DNA from: Mycolicibacterium chubuense
GTDB lineage: Bacteria > Actinomycetota > Actinomycetes > Mycobacteriales > Mycobacteriaceae
Direction: 5' to 3'
DNA: 64,000 bases
NCBI RefSeq assembly: GCF_001044255.1
Contig: NZ_JYNX01000035.1
Span: 38,575 to 102,574 of the forward strand
Positions 16,439 to 25,794 of the stretch are shown here, in pieces (positions within the stretch are counted from its first letter, which is position 1; each line of letters begins with the position of its first letter). The position numbers were made by a program, and so were the translations under genes. The notes below the pieces were generated by a model. That model was given only the letters and a program-made list of their open reading frames with translations, had not been told where the DNA came from and searched no databases.

Positions 16439-16457
16439 GTCGTCGAATCGTCAGAGA

Positions 16458-16946
16458 CTATGCCGTGGGCGTCTCCGGCATCTCGGGCTCCATCGGAGCG
16501 CCGGGCGCCGGGGTCACCGGAACCTCGGGAGCCTGGTCGTCGGTGCTGAACACCGCCTGAGCCACCGGGGTCGGCGAGACGGTCAGGCCGCACCGATCCT
16601 GCAGCGCGCTGACCGGTTCATGGATGGTCTTGAGCTGCTGCTCGACCTGCGGGTTCTCGGCGAAGTACGCCATGTAGGCCTGCTTGGCCTGCGGCTGGGG
16701 CTGGGCCGAGATCTGCGTCAGCGCCTCGTTGGTCTGCGGGTTGGCCGTCAGGTAGGCGCCCTCAGACGCGGCCGCCGTGCTGACGGTGCCTGCAACACTG
16801 CTGGCCGAGCAATCGGGGGCGGGCGCCGGACCGGGCGCCGGCTGAGCGCTGGCCACTGGGGCGATGATCGCCGCCGAGCCGAAGGCGAGCAGGCCGCCGG
16901 CGAACATGCCGAACAGTCCACGTCGAACGGTCGTAGCGGTAGTCAC
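16458..16946 (-). CDS. Secreted haemophore-like (MHB-type) protein
   Basis: 162 residues with a signal peptide (FGMFAGGLLAFGSAAIIA, cut after ASA near residue 34). The mature domain is mostly helical, with two cysteines (PDCSAS and QDRCGL) that bracket the core, as in Rv0203-like mycobacterial haem-binding proteins. A Pro/Glu-rich tail follows. Haem binding is inferred from this fold. The GTG start follows AAAGGAGTG at ideal spacing. A hairpin follows the gene. Confidence 0.75.
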   Translation of the reverse strand: MTTATTVRRGLFGMFAGGLLAFGSAAIIAPVASAQPAPGPAPAPDCSASSVAGTVSTAAASEGAYLTANPQTNEALTQISAQPQPQAKQAYMAYFAENPQVEQQLKTIHEPVSALQDRCGLTVSPTPVAQAVFSTDDQAPEVPVTPAPGAPMEPEMPETPTA

Positions 16947-17100
16947 GAGAAATCACTCCTTTGGGTCTGCGATCAGTTGGTCGCACCCCAAGGCCTAGCC
17001 GATCGGCGCCGATGCCAAACACCGGGCACCGTCGGACAGCTCACATCGAGCGGTATCTTCGCTGGTCAGAGGCCCGGAGAAATTTTCGGCGTCACCGCGC

Positions 17101-18150
17101 TCACCCGGCCGGTGCGGCGTCCATTTCGCGTTTGATTTCCAGGGCGATGTCGATCAGCTGGTCTTCCTGGCCGCCGATGAGTTTGCGTTGCCCGGCGCGG
17201 TGCAGCAGTTTGTGCGCGGGCACGCCGTAGCGCTCGGACTGCCGGATGGCGTGCTTGAGGAAGCTCGAATACACCCCGGAGTAGCCCATGATCAGCGCGT
17301 TGCGGTCCAGCAGACATTCGGCCGGCATCGCGGGCGCGACGACCTCTTCGGCGGCGTCGGCGATGTCGAAGAAATCGATACCGGTCTTGACCCCGATCTT
17401 GTCGAACACCCCGATCAGCGCCTCGACCGGTGCGTTGCCCGCCCCGGCGCCGAACCGGCGGCACGACCCGTCGATCTGCTTGGCCCCCGCACGCACGGCC
17501 TCGATCGAGTTGGCCACCCCCAACCCGAGGTTCTCGTGCCCGTGGAAACCCACCTGCGCGTCGTCGCCGAGTTCGGCCACCAACGCCGCCACCCGGTCGG
17601 CCACCCCTTCGAGCACCAGCGCACCCGCCGAATCCACCACATACACGCACTGACAGCCCGCATCAGCCATGATCCGGGCCTGCGCGGCAAGTTTCTCCGG
17701 GGGGATGGTGTGGCTCATCATCAGAAACCCGACGGTCTCCAAGCCCAGTTCGCGGGCGAGCCCGAAGTGCTGGATCGAGACGTCGGCCTCGGTGCAGTGG
17801 GTGGCGATCCGGCAGATCGACCCGCCGTTGTTCTGCGCCTCCTTGATGTCCTCCTTGGTGCCCACCCCGGGCAGCATCAGGAACGCGATCTTCGATTCCT
17901 TCGCGGTCTCGGCCGCGAGCTTGATCAGCTCCTGCTCCGGGGTTTTGGAGAACCCGTAGTTGAAGCTCGACCCGCCCAGCCCGTCGCCGTGGGTCACCTC
18001 GATGACCGGCACCCCGGCCGCATCCAGGGCCGCCACGATCGCGCCGACCTCGTCGGTGGTGAACTGGTGGCGCTTGTGATGGGAGCCGTCGCGCAGCGAC
18101 GTGTCGGTCATCCGCACGTCCCACATCGGGTTGAAGTAGATGTCGCTCAT
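17101..18150 (-). CDS. hsaF: 4-hydroxy-2-oxovalerate/hexanoate aldolase HsaF
   Basis: 349-residue class II pyruvate aldolase (HMGL-like TIM barrel) with a C-terminal communication domain. The catalytic motif [12 protein letters not shown] (residues 18-29) gives Arg20, Asp21 and His24, and the metal-binding FHGHENLG lies in the barrel. It cleaves 4-hydroxy-2-oxohexanoate from steroid ring A into pyruvate and propanal, which is channelled to HsaG. The start overlaps the hsaG stop by 4 bp (ATGA). Last gene of hsaE-hsaG-hsaF. Confidence 0.93.
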   Translation of the reverse strand: MSDIYFNPMWDVRMTDTSLRDGSHHKRHQFTTDEVGAIVAALDAAGVPVIEVTHGDGLGGSSFNYGFSKTPEQELIKLAAETAKESKIAFLMLPGVGTKEDIKEAQNNGGSICRIATHCTEADVSIQHFGLARELGLETVGFLMMSHTIPPEKLAAQARIMADAGCQCVYVVDSAGALVLEGVADRVAALVAELGDDAQVGFHGHENLGLGVANSIEAVRAGAKQIDGSCRRFGAGAGNAPVEALIGVFDKIGVKTGIDFFDIADAAEEVVAPAMPAECLLDRNALIMGYSGVYSSFLKHAIRQSERYGVPAHKLLHRAGQRKLIGGQEDQLIDIALEIKREMDAAPAG

Positions 18151-19067
18151 GCGTGACCTCCGGTCGTCGCGGCCAGGACTTCCTTCGCGATCTCCTCGCC
18201 GACCTTCGTCGCCGCGGCGGTCATGATGTCCAGATTTCCAGCGTAGGGCGGCAGGTAGTCCCCCGCACCCTCCACTTCGATGAACGTGGTGACGACGTGG
18301 TTGCCGCCGTTGACCACCGACGGCTCGTCGAACTGCGGCTCGTTGAGCAACCGGTAGCCCGGCACGTAGGTCTGCACCTCGGCCACCACATCCTTGATCG
18401 ACTGCGTGATCGCCGCGTGGTCGGCGTCCTCAGGGATCGCGCAGAAGATGGTGTCGCGCATGATCATCGGCGGATCCGCCGGGTTGAGGATGATGATCGC
18501 CTTACCCCGCGCCGCGCCGCCGATGTGCTGCACACCCGCGCTGGTCGTCTTGGTGAACTCGTCGATGTTGGCCCGCGTGCCCGGCCCGGCCGACGCCGAG
18601 GACACCGACGCCACGATCTCGGCATACGGCACCCCGACCACCCGGCTGACCGCATACACGATCGGGATGGTCGCCTGCCCACCGCAGGTCACCATGTTCA
18701 CGTTCGGGGCATCGAGGTGCTCGCGCAGATTCGCCGGCGGGATCACCCCCGGCCCGACCGCCGCCGGAGTCAGATCGACCGCCCGGATCCCCGCCTCGGC
18801 GTAGCGCGGTGCGGCGTCCCGGTGCACATAGGCGCTGGTGGCCTCGAACACCATGTCGGGCATCTCATCGCGCGCCAACAACCAGTCCACACCTTCATGG
18901 CTGGTCTCCAACCCCAGCTTGCGCGCCCGCGCCAGACCCTCACTGTCCGGATCGATACCGATCATCCAGCGCGGCTCCAACCACTCCGAACGCAGAAGCT
19001 TGTACAACAGATCGGTACTGATGTTGCCCGACCCGACGATCGCCACAGTCGCTTTGTTGCCGGCCAT
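18147..19067 (-). CDS. hsaG: Acylating acetaldehyde/propanal dehydrogenase HsaG
   Basis: 306 residues. The N-terminal Rossmann motif is [11 protein letters not shown] (residues 8-18). The nucleophile is Cys128 in [10 protein letters not shown]. It converts the propanal released by HsaF to propionyl-CoA with NAD and CoA, in a complex with HsaF. The ATG at 19067 follows AGGAGCC, and the longer open frame upstream is not used because it enters hsaE. It lies 8 bp after hsaE and overlaps hsaF by 4 bp. Confidence 0.93.
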   Translation of the reverse strand: MAGNKATVAIVGSGNISTDLLYKLLRSEWLEPRWMIGIDPDSEGLARARKLGLETSHEGVDWLLARDEMPDMVFEATSAYVHRDAAPRYAEAGIRAVDLTPAAVGPGVIPPANLREHLDAPNVNMVTCGGQATIPIVYAVSRVVGVPYAEIVASVSSASAGPGTRANIDEFTKTTSAGVQHIGGAARGKAIIILNPADPPMIMRDTIFCAIPEDADHAAITQSIKDVVAEVQTYVPGYRLLNEPQFDEPSVVNGGNHVVTTFIEVEGAGDYLPPYAGNLDIMTAAATKVGEEIAKEVLAATTGGHA

Positions 19068-19075
19068 TGAGGCTC

Positions 19076-19861
19076 CTATTCGAAATCCAGTCGTACTGAA
19101 CCTAACCCGCTGAAGTCGGCGACGAAATGGCTGCCCGGGGGTGCATCTATCGCACGCGTGCACGACCCCGGCAGCACGATGTCGCCGGCCCGGAGGCGGA
19201 CGCCGAAACTCTCGACCTTGCGGGCCAGCCAGGCCACCGCGGTCACCGGATTGCCCAGCACCGCATCGCTGCGCCCCTCGGCGACGACATCACCGTTGTT
19301 GGTGAGTACCGCGTCGATCGCACGGATATCGATGTCCTTGGGCGACACCCGAGCCTCACCGAGCACCCACCCCGCCGACGACGCGTTGTCGGCGATGGTG
19401 TCGCACAACTTGATCTGCCAGTTGGTGATCCGGGTGTCGATCAACTCGATCGCGGGCGCGAAGGCCGCTGTCGCCGCCAGCACATCGTCCTCGGTGCACC
19501 CCGCCCCGGGAAGGTCGTCGGACAGGATGAACCCGACCTCGACCTCGACCCGCGGATAGAGGTATTTCGCCGACTCGACCGGGCGATTCTCGAAGACCTC
19601 CATGTCGTCGAGCAGATGCCCGTAGTCCGGCTCGTCGACGTTCATCATCTTCTGCATGGCCTCCGAGGAGAGGCCCACCTTGTGGCCGATCACCCGGGCA
19701 CCGTCGGCGATCTTCGCCCGGATGTTGATCAGCTGGATCTCGTAGGCGTCGACGACATCGATGTCGGCGTGCCGCTCGGTCAGCGGGGAGATCGGCTCGC
19801 GGGTCCGCTCGGCCTCGGCCAGCTCGGCGGCGAGCTTCTCGCGCACCTCGGTGGGCAACAT
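19076..19861 (-). CDS. hsaE: 2-hydroxyhexa/penta-2,4-dienoate hydratase HsaE
   Basis: 261 residues, the size of HsaE, FAH-like fold. Metal-binding acidic residues lie in [11 protein letters not shown] (near 104), and AIELIDTRI and [10 protein letters not shown] are family blocks. It hydrates 2-hydroxyhexa-2,4-dienoate from ring A cleavage to 4-hydroxy-2-oxohexanoate, the HsaF substrate. First gene of the operon: ATG 19861 follows GAGGGGAC, and the KstR box shared with kstD lies 58 bp upstream. Confidence 0.92.
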   Translation of the reverse strand: MLPTEVREKLAAELAEAERTREPISPLTERHADIDVVDAYEIQLINIRAKIADGARVIGHKVGLSSEAMQKMMNVDEPDYGHLLDDMEVFENRPVESAKYLYPRVEVEVGFILSDDLPGAGCTEDDVLAATAAFAPAIELIDTRITNWQIKLCDTIADNASSAGWVLGEARVSPKDIDIRAIDAVLTNNGDVVAEGRSDAVLGNPVTAVAWLARKVESFGVRLRAGDIVLPGSCTRAIDAPPGSHFVADFSGLGSVRLDFE

Positions 19862-19918
19862 TTGGTGAAGTCCCCTCGTTTCGTCGACCGGCACAGTTGT
19901 TAGTCGGCCGGGCAATTC

Positions 19919-19932
19919 TATAACGTGTTCTA
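19919..19932. promoter_or_regulatory. KstR box between hsaE and kstD
   Basis: TATAACGTGTTCTA fully matches TNNAACNNGTTNNA. It ends one base before the kstD ATG and is 58 bp from the hsaE start. It probably controls both divergent operons and covers the kstD transcription start, which is likely leaderless. Confidence 0.87.
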
Positions 19933-19933
19933 C

Positions 19934-21616
19934 ATGACGGAGCAGGAGTATGACGTCGTCGTGGTGGGCAGCGGCGCCGCGGGCATGGTCGCCGCCCTCA
20001 CCGCCGCTCACCAGGGCCTCTCGACGATAGTCGTCGAGAAGGCCCCGCACTACGGTGGTTCCACCGCCCGTTCGGGCGGCGGAGTGTGGATTCCGAACAA
20101 CGAGATCCTGAAGCGGGACGGGGTGACCGACACTCGCGAGGCCGCGCGCACCTACCTGCACGCGATCATCGGTGACGTGGTGCCGCCCGAGAAGATCGAC
20201 ACCTATCTCGACCGGGGCCCGGAGATGTTGTCGTTCGTGCTGAAGCACTCGCCGTTGAAGCTGTGCTGGGTGCCGAACTACTCCGACTACTACCCCGAGT
20301 CCCCGGGCGGAAAGTCCACCGGACGATCGGTGGAACCCAAACCCTTCGACGCCAAGAAGCTCGGAGCCGACATGAAAGGCCTCGAGCCGCCGTACGGCAA
20401 GGTGCCGCTCAACGTGGTCGTCATGCAGCAGGACTATGTGCGGCTCAACCAGCTCAAGCGGCATCCGCGCGGAGTGCTGCGCAGCCTCAAGGTCGGCGCC
20501 CGCACGATGTGGGCGCAGGCGACGGGAAAGAACCTCGTCGGTATGGGCCGCGCGCTCATCGCGCCGCTGCGCATCGGCCTCAAGGAGGCCGGCGTGCCGG
20601 TGCGGCTGAACACGGCGATGACCGACCTGTATGTCGAGGACGGTGTGGTACGCGGCATCTACATCCGCAACACCGATGATCCGGAAAGCGCTGAGCCGCA
20701 ATTGATCCGGGCCCGGCGAGGGGTGATCCTGGGCAGCGGCGGATTCGAGCACAACGAGCAGATGCGGGTCAAGTACCAGCGCGCGCCCATCACCACCGAG
20801 TGGACGGTCGGCGCGGTGGCCAACACCGGCGACGGCATCGTCGCCGCCGAGAAGCTGGGCGCCGCACTCGACGTCATGGAGGACGCGTGGTGGGGCCCGA
20901 CGGTGCCGCTGGTCGGGGCGCCGTGGTTCGCACTGTCGGAGCGCAACTCCCCGGGCTCGATCATCGTCAACATGAACGGCAAGCGGTTCATGAACGAGTC
21001 GATGCCCTACGTCGAGGCGTGCCACCACATGTATGGCGGCCAGTACGGACAGGGCCAGGGCCCCGGCGAGAACATCCCGGCCTGGCTGGTGTTCGACCAG
21101 CAGTATCGGGACCGCTACATCTTCGCTGGACTTCAACCGGGACAACGGATTCCGAACAAGTGGATGGAATCCGGAGTCATCGTCAAGGCCGACACCCTCG
21201 CCGAGCTGGCCGCCAAGACCGGCCTGCCCGCCGATACGTTCACCGCCACCGTCGAGCGCTTCAACGGATTCGCCCGCACCGGGGTCGACGAGGACTTCAA
21301 GCGTGGGCAGAGCGCGTACGACCGCTACTACGGCGATCCGACGAACAAGCCGAATCCGAACCTCGGCGAGATCAGCCACGGCCCGTTCTACGCCGCCAAG
21401 ATGGTACCCGGCGACCTGGGCACCAAGGGCGGCATCGTCACCGACACCCACGGCCGCGCGCTGCGCGACGACGGCTCCGTCATCGAGGGCCTCTACGCCG
21501 CGGGTAACGTCAGCGCACCGGTGATGGGCCACACCTATCCCGGTCCGGGCGGCACCATCGGCCCGGCCATGACGTTCGGTTATCTGGCGGCACTTCACCT
21601 GGCCGGCAAGGAGTAA
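19934..21616 (+). CDS. kstD: 3-ketosteroid delta-1-dehydrogenase KstD
   Basis: 560 residues. The N-terminal FAD-binding motif is VVVVGSGAAGMVAAL (residues 8-22), and the C-terminal FAD loop is GLYAAGNVSAPVMGHTYPG. It is an almost line-for-line match to mycobacterial KstD. The flavoenzyme introduces the 1,2-double bond in 3-keto-4-ene steroids and, with KshA, opens ring B. ATG 19934 is preferred to the in-frame GTG 19925, which lies inside the KstR box. The next gene follows 3 bp after the stop. Confidence 0.95.
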   Translation: MTEQEYDVVVVGSGAAGMVAALTAAHQGLSTIVVEKAPHYGGSTARSGGGVWIPNNEILKRDGVTDTREAARTYLHAIIGDVVPPEKIDTYLDRGPEMLSFVLKHSPLKLCWVPNYSDYYPESPGGKSTGRSVEPKPFDAKKLGADMKGLEPPYGKVPLNVVVMQQDYVRLNQLKRHPRGVLRSLKVGARTMWAQATGKNLVGMGRALIAPLRIGLKEAGVPVRLNTAMTDLYVEDGVVRGIYIRNTDDPESAEPQLIRARRGVILGSGGFEHNEQMRVKYQRAPITTEWTVGAVANTGDGIVAAEKLGAALDVMEDAWWGPTVPLVGAPWFALSERNSPGSIIVNMNGKRFMNESMPYVEACHHMYGGQYGQGQGPGENIPAWLVFDQQYRDRYIFAGLQPGQRIPNKWMESGVIVKADTLAELAAKTGLPADTFTATVERFNGFARTGVDEDFKRGQSAYDRYYGDPTNKPNPNLGEISHGPFYAAKMVPGDLGTKGGIVTDTHGRALRDDGSVIEGLYAAGNVSAPVMGHTYPGPGGTIGPAMTFGYLAALHLAGKE

Positions 21617-21619
21617 CGC

Positions 21620-22492
21620 GTGCCCATCAACCTCGACGAGGCCATCGGCGCCGAACTCGCCCCGGTCGAGTTCTCGTGGAGCAGCAGCGACATTCAGCTC
21701 TACCACCTCGGCCTCGGCGCGGGCGCCGACCCGATGGACAAGCGGGAGCTGCGCTATCTGACCGACGGCACACCTCAGGTGCTGCCGACATTCGGCAATG
21801 TGGCACAGAGCTTCCACATGACCGAGCCGCCGGCGGTGAGGTTCCCCGGCATCGACATCGAGTTGAGCAGGGTGCTGCACGCCAGCGAGGCCGTCACTGT
21901 CCCCGGCCCGATCCCCCCTGCGGGCACCGGCATCGCCGTCACCCGCTTTACCGAGATCTGGGACAAGGGCAAGGCCGCGGTCATCTGGTCCGAGACGGAG
22001 GTCAAGGATCCCGACGGCACGCTGCTGTGGACCCAGAAGCGATCGATCTTCGCCCGCGGCGAGGGCGGTTTCGGCGGCGACCGCGGCCCGTCCGGGTCGT
22101 CTGCGGCGCCGGAGCGAGCGCCCGATATCGAGCTCTCGCTGCCGACGTCACCGCAGCAGGCGCTGCTCTACCGGATGTGCGGAGACCGCAATCCGCTGCA
22201 CTCCGATCCGGATTTCGCTGCGGCAGCAGGTTTTCCGCGCCCCATCCTGCACGGGCTGTGCACCTACGGCATGACGTGCAAGGTGCTAGTGGACAACCTG
22301 CTCGACGGCGACGTGCGCGGCGTGAAGTCCTACGGCGCACGGATGGCCGGCGTGGTGTTCCCCGGCGAGACGCTGCGCATCAGCGTCTGGAAGAACTCCG
22401 GCGACGACCGGGCCGGATACTCCGCGGTGGTCACCGCACCGGAGCGGGATGACGCGGTGGCTCTGGCCGGTATCGAGTTCGTCCCCGTCTGA
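21620..22492 (+). CDS. chsH3: MaoC-type double hot-dog enoyl-CoA hydratase, Rv3538-type
   Basis: 290 residues, two hot-dog repeats. The active-site motif of R-specific hydratase 2 is in the C-terminal half (CGDRNPLHSDPDFA then PRPILHGLCTYG), giving Asp and His. Rv3538 (ChsH3) is reported to hydrate the 22-ene steroid-24-oyl-CoA during side-chain beta-oxidation. The assignment rests on position after kstD and on sequence pattern. The GTG start follows AAGGAG. It is probably co-transcribed with kstD. A strong hairpin follows. Confidence 0.85.
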   Translation: MPINLDEAIGAELAPVEFSWSSSDIQLYHLGLGAGADPMDKRELRYLTDGTPQVLPTFGNVAQSFHMTEPPAVRFPGIDIELSRVLHASEAVTVPGPIPPAGTGIAVTRFTEIWDKGKAAVIWSETEVKDPDGTLLWTQKRSIFARGEGGFGGDRGPSGSSAAPERAPDIELSLPTSPQQALLYRMCGDRNPLHSDPDFAAAAGFPRPILHGLCTYGMTCKVLVDNLLDGDVRGVKSYGARMAGVVFPGETLRISVWKNSGDDRAGYSAVVTAPERDDAVALAGIEFVPV

Positions 22493-22519
22493 TCCCGATC
22501 GCCCGCACCGTCGTGTGGC

Positions 22520-22555
22520 GACGGTACGGGCGCCGATGCCGACGCCCGTACCGTC
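22520..22555. terminator. Bidirectional hairpin terminator
   Basis: A perfect 13-bp stem (GACGGTACGGGCG with CGCCCGTACCGTC) with a 10-nt loop lies in the 80-bp gap between the convergent chsH3 and PGRS-type genes. Position and stability suggest termination from both sides. Confidence 0.8.
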
Positions 22556-22572
22556 CTTGCCGTGCTGACCCT

Positions 22573-23796
22573 TTAGTCGTCGCTGCTGGTCTTGGCGCTC
22601 TGCGAGGCGCTCGGGGAGCCTGCCTTCCCGTCGGCCCCGTCGCTTCCGAACGTTCCGCCGGCACCGCCGCTGCCTGCCGAACCGCCCTTGGCCGTGCCGG
22701 TCGTGACCGCGTCGCCGCCGTCGCCGCCGTCGCCGCCGTTGCCGGTGAAGCCGGTGGAGTCGCCACCGTTGCCACCCGCGCCGCCGGTGGCCTTGCCGCT
22801 ACCGCTGGTCGCCTTCCCGCCGTTTCCGGCCGAGCCGCCGGTACCCGAACCTCCGGCGCCACCACCGTTTCCGCCCTTGCCGCCCGTGGCCGCCGAGCCG
22901 CCGCCGGCCGTGGCGGAACCGCCGTTGCCGGCCTCGCCCCCGGTGCCGCCGACCGACGACTCGCCGCCGGCGCCACCGGCTCCACCGGTCGCCGAGCCAC
23001 CCGTGCCGCTCGTCGCGTTACCGCCGTCGCCGCCCTTGCCGGCCACGCCGCTGGCGTCGTGGTTCAGGCCGCCCCGTCCACCGCTTCCACCCTTGGCGCT
23101 GCCGTTCACCGACGTCGCGTTGCCGCCCTTGCCGCCGTCACCGGACTGCCCGCCGAAGGTGCCGCCCTCACCACCGGCGCCACCGGCGCCACCGACCGCG
23201 TCGCCTTCGTTGACGGTTGTCGTCGCGGGATTGTCGGCAGTGGAGTTCGTGATGTCGGCACCGGCACCACCCTTGCCGCCGTTGCCGAACAGTCCGGCAC
23301 TGCCGCCTGCGCCGCCGGCACCGCCGTTGACTCCTGCCTTGCCGGCGCCGCCGTCACCGCCGTTACCGAAATACAGACCGGCCTTGCCGCCCGATCCGCC
23401 GTTGGCTCCGTCGCCGCCGTTGCCTCCGAGGAGTCCGCCGTTCTGACCGTTGCACGCTCTACCCGTGCAGTCCGCGGCGGCATCGGCGCCGTCACCGATC
23501 AGCCAGCCGTTCGGCCCGATGATCGGACGCAGCGCCGCGGCGGCCGAAGGAGTGGCCGCAGCGACGGCGGGGCCGTCAGCGCCGGTCACGCAATCCGCGC
23601 CCGCGACCGTGCAGTCCTGGCCGGTGGACGCCAACAGCACGTCGTAGGAGACGGGCGCCGTCGAGTCATGCGGTACCAGAGACAGCGCTCCGGCGTAGGC
23701 GAGCGCCGCTCCACCGACACCGGCTGCAGTCACGCCGGCTTTCAGGTAGGTACGGACCGGCGCTGAGCGAGCGCTGTTGCGGGCATGTTTGGCCAT
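22573..23796 (-). CDS. PGRS-type glycine-rich protein without PE domain
   Basis: 407 residues. Residues 1-45 have a basic start and a hydrophobic stretch (GVTAAGVGGAALAYAGAL), a possible signal anchor. Residues 46-115 contain two cysteine pairs (QDCTVAGADC and DCTGRAC) and GPNGWLIGDGADA, similar to the linker that follows the PE domain in PE_PGRS proteins. Residues 117-390 are GGXGGX repeats with GNGG, GKGG and GAGG units. No PE domain is present. ATG 23796 follows GGGGGAG. It is likely envelope-associated, function unknown. Long open frames on the opposite strand here are composition shadows. Confidence 0.8.
   Translation of the reverse strand: MAKHARNSARSAPVRTYLKAGVTAAGVGGAALAYAGALSLVPHDSTAPVSYDVLLASTGQDCTVAGADCVTGADGPAVAAATPSAAAALRPIIGPNGWLIGDGADAAADCTGRACNGQNGGLLGGNGGDGANGGSGGKAGLYFGNGGDGGAGKAGVNGGAGGAGGSAGLFGNGGKGGAGADITNSTADNPATTTVNEGDAVGGAGGAGGEGGTFGGQSGDGGKGGNATSVNGSAKGGSGGRGGLNHDASGVAGKGGDGGNATSGTGGSATGGAGGAGGESSVGGTGGEAGNGGSATAGGGSAATGGKGGNGGGAGGSGTGGSAGNGGKATSGSGKATGGAGGNGGDSTGFTGNGGDGGDGGDAVTTGTAKGGSAGSGGAGGTFGSDGADGKAGSPSASQSAKTSSDD
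22610..23448. repeat. PGRS-like GC-rich codon repeat tract
   Basis: About 840 bp of imperfect GGC/GGN-based repeats encode the Gly-Gly-X tract. Such tracts recombine and are prone to assembly error. Confidence 0.8.
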
Positions 23797-24170
23797 GCGA
23801 GGACTCCCCCTTTTGGTTTGTTGGTAATTGGATCCCCTGTAGCAGCCGTCACACTAGCCAATTGACACCGGCGAAACGACCGAATTAGCGATTTGCTGGC
23901 CACCGTGTCTGTGCCGCCGACGCCCGGCGGGCGCCGAAGGCGGCATGCCCGCCACCGGCTGTGCGGGCGCACAACCTGCACCGATGTCCCCGCGTCGTCG
24001 ACCGGCACATCGCCGGGCACGAGCGTCGGTGAAGACGATGTGCCACAACGCCTCTCGATGCAAGGCGCACGCCGGCTCGGCGCGATCGGGCAGATTCCCA
24101 CATAACTTCACTTACATCGCGGCGAGGCGCCGTGCCGCCGCGGCCAGTGGCAATCGTTCGCCGGCGAGGC
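23797..24170. other. 374-bp region with no supported gene
   Basis: The left 80 bp carry the leader of the PGRS-type gene, including its ribosome-binding site and a possible -10 TAGTGT (minus strand, 23851-23856). The remainder has short open frames in several frames with no start context or protein-like composition. I see no RNA gene or clear hairpin. Confidence 0.5.
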
Positions 24171-24680
24171 CTATCGGCAGAGCGTGTCGATCTTCGCCGC
24201 GGTCGCCTGCGCAGTCTTCTCCCGGTTGGACTGCGCGGGATCGTCTGCCGGTGCCCCGGCGAGCTGACCCATGCCGATGTAGGTCAGATCGTCTGCGAAG
24301 GACCGCACCGCGTCGGCGAGATCCCCGGGCACCGACGAGTTGAGGCGGGACAGGAGGAACTCTCCCCCGCCCAGCGTCGCCAGCCTGGCGTTGGCGGCGA
24401 CTGCCTGCTGAGCTACTCGATCATTGCCGAGGTCGGCATTGGTCTGCAGGGACACCGCGTTGCGCACCATCGTGAATGCATCGCAGACCTGCGTTTTCTG
24501 GTCGCCGGACTGCACACCACCGCCCGAGGCGACCTCGCCGGAACCCGACGGGCGGAGAAGACCCCATGCCGCGAGGGCGATGGCGACGACTCCGACCGCG
24601 AGGGCGACAGGGGCGATCCAGGCCGCGCGGGTGCTGCTAGCCGACGATTGCGGCCTCGTGTCCGACATGGGCGCGATCAT
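24171..24680 (-). CDS. Conserved membrane-anchored protein of unknown function
   Basis: 169 residues. One N-terminal transmembrane segment (WIAPVALAVGVVAIALAAW, about residues 21-39) is followed by an extracellular domain with two cysteines (TQVCDAF and the penultimate Cys in TLCR) that could pair. It resembles many mycobacterial secreted or envelope proteins without assigned function. ATG 24680 or 24668 could be the start. It diverges from the MPT63-like gene. Confidence 0.7.
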   Translation of the reverse strand: MIAPMSDTRPQSSASSTRAAWIAPVALAVGVVAIALAAWGLLRPSGSGEVASGGGVQSGDQKTQVCDAFTMVRNAVSLQTNADLGNDRVAQQAVAANARLATLGGGEFLLSRLNSSVPGDLADAVRSFADDLTYIGMGQLAGAPADDPAQSNREKTAQATAAKIDTLCR

Positions 24681-24846
24681 AGCTGCAAACGCTTTGCCTG
24701 CTAATGGATCTCGCTGCGACGCGCCGCACTGGGTGATGAGGCGGTGGCCTGTCGGGATATTGGTGCACGGAGCAGGGGTGGTGACCTGTTAGGTTGCTCG
24801 GGGGGTCAACCTCGCTGCTCGCTCAACGAAACAGGAGGACATCGTC

Positions 24847-25773
24847 GTGCACATCAAGCCCGCTCTGGTCGCCGTCACCGCCGCGGCCGCCGTCGGCGTG
24901 GCCGGCGCGCCGTTTGCTTCGGCCGATCCGGAGGTCAAGTACCTCGGACAGCCCGGAGAACTCGTCAACGGCGCCGTCGTCCAGCACTGGACCGTCACCG
25001 GCCTGAAGCCGAGCAACGACACGATCCCCTATCAGCCCGTCGGCACGTTGTGGGAGGCCACCGCCACCGACGAGGCCATCGCCGGCTCGGTAGCCCCCAT
25101 CGTCTCCAACCTGAATGCACGCGCCCGCAACGGCGACACCTATCGCGTGCTGTTCGGCGTCGCGACACCGCAGGGCGTGAATCCGTCGACCTTGTCACAG
25201 GGCGAGAAGACCACCGGGAAGATCTACTTCGACGTCACCGGCGAGAAGCCCGACAGCGTCTTCTACGCCACCGGCGGCCCTGACCCGGTGCTGCTGTGGG
25301 TGGAGGCGCCGCCCGCCCCGCCGAGCGCATCGGGCGGGGCCCGCACCCCGGCGTACACCGGTTCGTCGCCGGCCTCGTCGGGCGCGGCCGAGACGTCTCC
25401 GGAGGCTCCGGAGACGTCGACGACACCTACGCCCGGTGCCGCGCCGGCTTCGGCAACCCCCGCGCCGACGGCCACCCCGGTGCCCGCGGGCAGCGCGGGC
25501 ACCCCGCTGCCGCAGGGCAGCTCGGGCACCCCGCTTCCCGCCGGTAGTGCGGGCACGCCGCTCCCCGAGGGCGCCGCAGCGAGTCCGACCCCGGTGCCGG
25601 CCGCCGTCAGCCCGGCCCCGGCGCCTGCCGCGGTCGCCCCGGCTCCAGCCGGCAGTGCGGGAACGCCGCTGCCCGCGGGCAGCGCCGGCACTCCGATCCA
25701 GGATGCGACCGCTCCGGCGACCGGCCAGGCCCCCGGCCCCGCGACGACCGTCGTCGTTCCGCCCCCGGCCTGA
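24847..25773 (+). CDS. Secreted MPT63-like (DUF1942) protein with Pro/Ala repeat tail
   Basis: 308 residues. The signal peptide (LVAVTAAAAVGVAGAPFASA) is cleaved near residue 26. The MPT63-type immunoglobulin-like domain covers about 27-152, with VGTLWEATATDEAIAGSV and GEKTTGKIYFDVTG as close matches to MPT63. About 155 residues of low-complexity Pro/Ala/Thr/Ser follow, including five copies of a P-x-G-S-x-G-T-P unit; MPT63 itself ends after the domain. The GTG start follows ACAGGAGG at good spacing. It is a probable secreted or wall-associated antigen-like protein, function unknown. Confidence 0.8.
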   Translation: MHIKPALVAVTAAAAVGVAGAPFASADPEVKYLGQPGELVNGAVVQHWTVTGLKPSNDTIPYQPVGTLWEATATDEAIAGSVAPIVSNLNARARNGDTYRVLFGVATPQGVNPSTLSQGEKTTGKIYFDVTGEKPDSVFYATGGPDPVLLWVEAPPAPPSASGGARTPAYTGSSPASSGAAETSPEAPETSTTPTPGAAPASATPAPTATPVPAGSAGTPLPQGSSGTPLPAGSAGTPLPEGAAASPTPVPAAVSPAPAPAAVAPAPAGSAGTPLPAGSAGTPIQDATAPATGQAPGPATTVVVPPPA

Positions 25774-25794
25774 CATCCGCCGGGTCGGCGCGCG

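Noticed and set aside
19925-19933. GTG start for kstD three codons upstream
   Set aside because: It lies inside the KstR box; ATG 19934 matches KstD N-termini.
22513-23766. Plus-strand open frames opposite the PGRS-type gene
   Set aside because: They mirror the Gly codon repeats as Ala/Pro/Val runs. The minus frame has the ribosome-binding site and PGRS linker.
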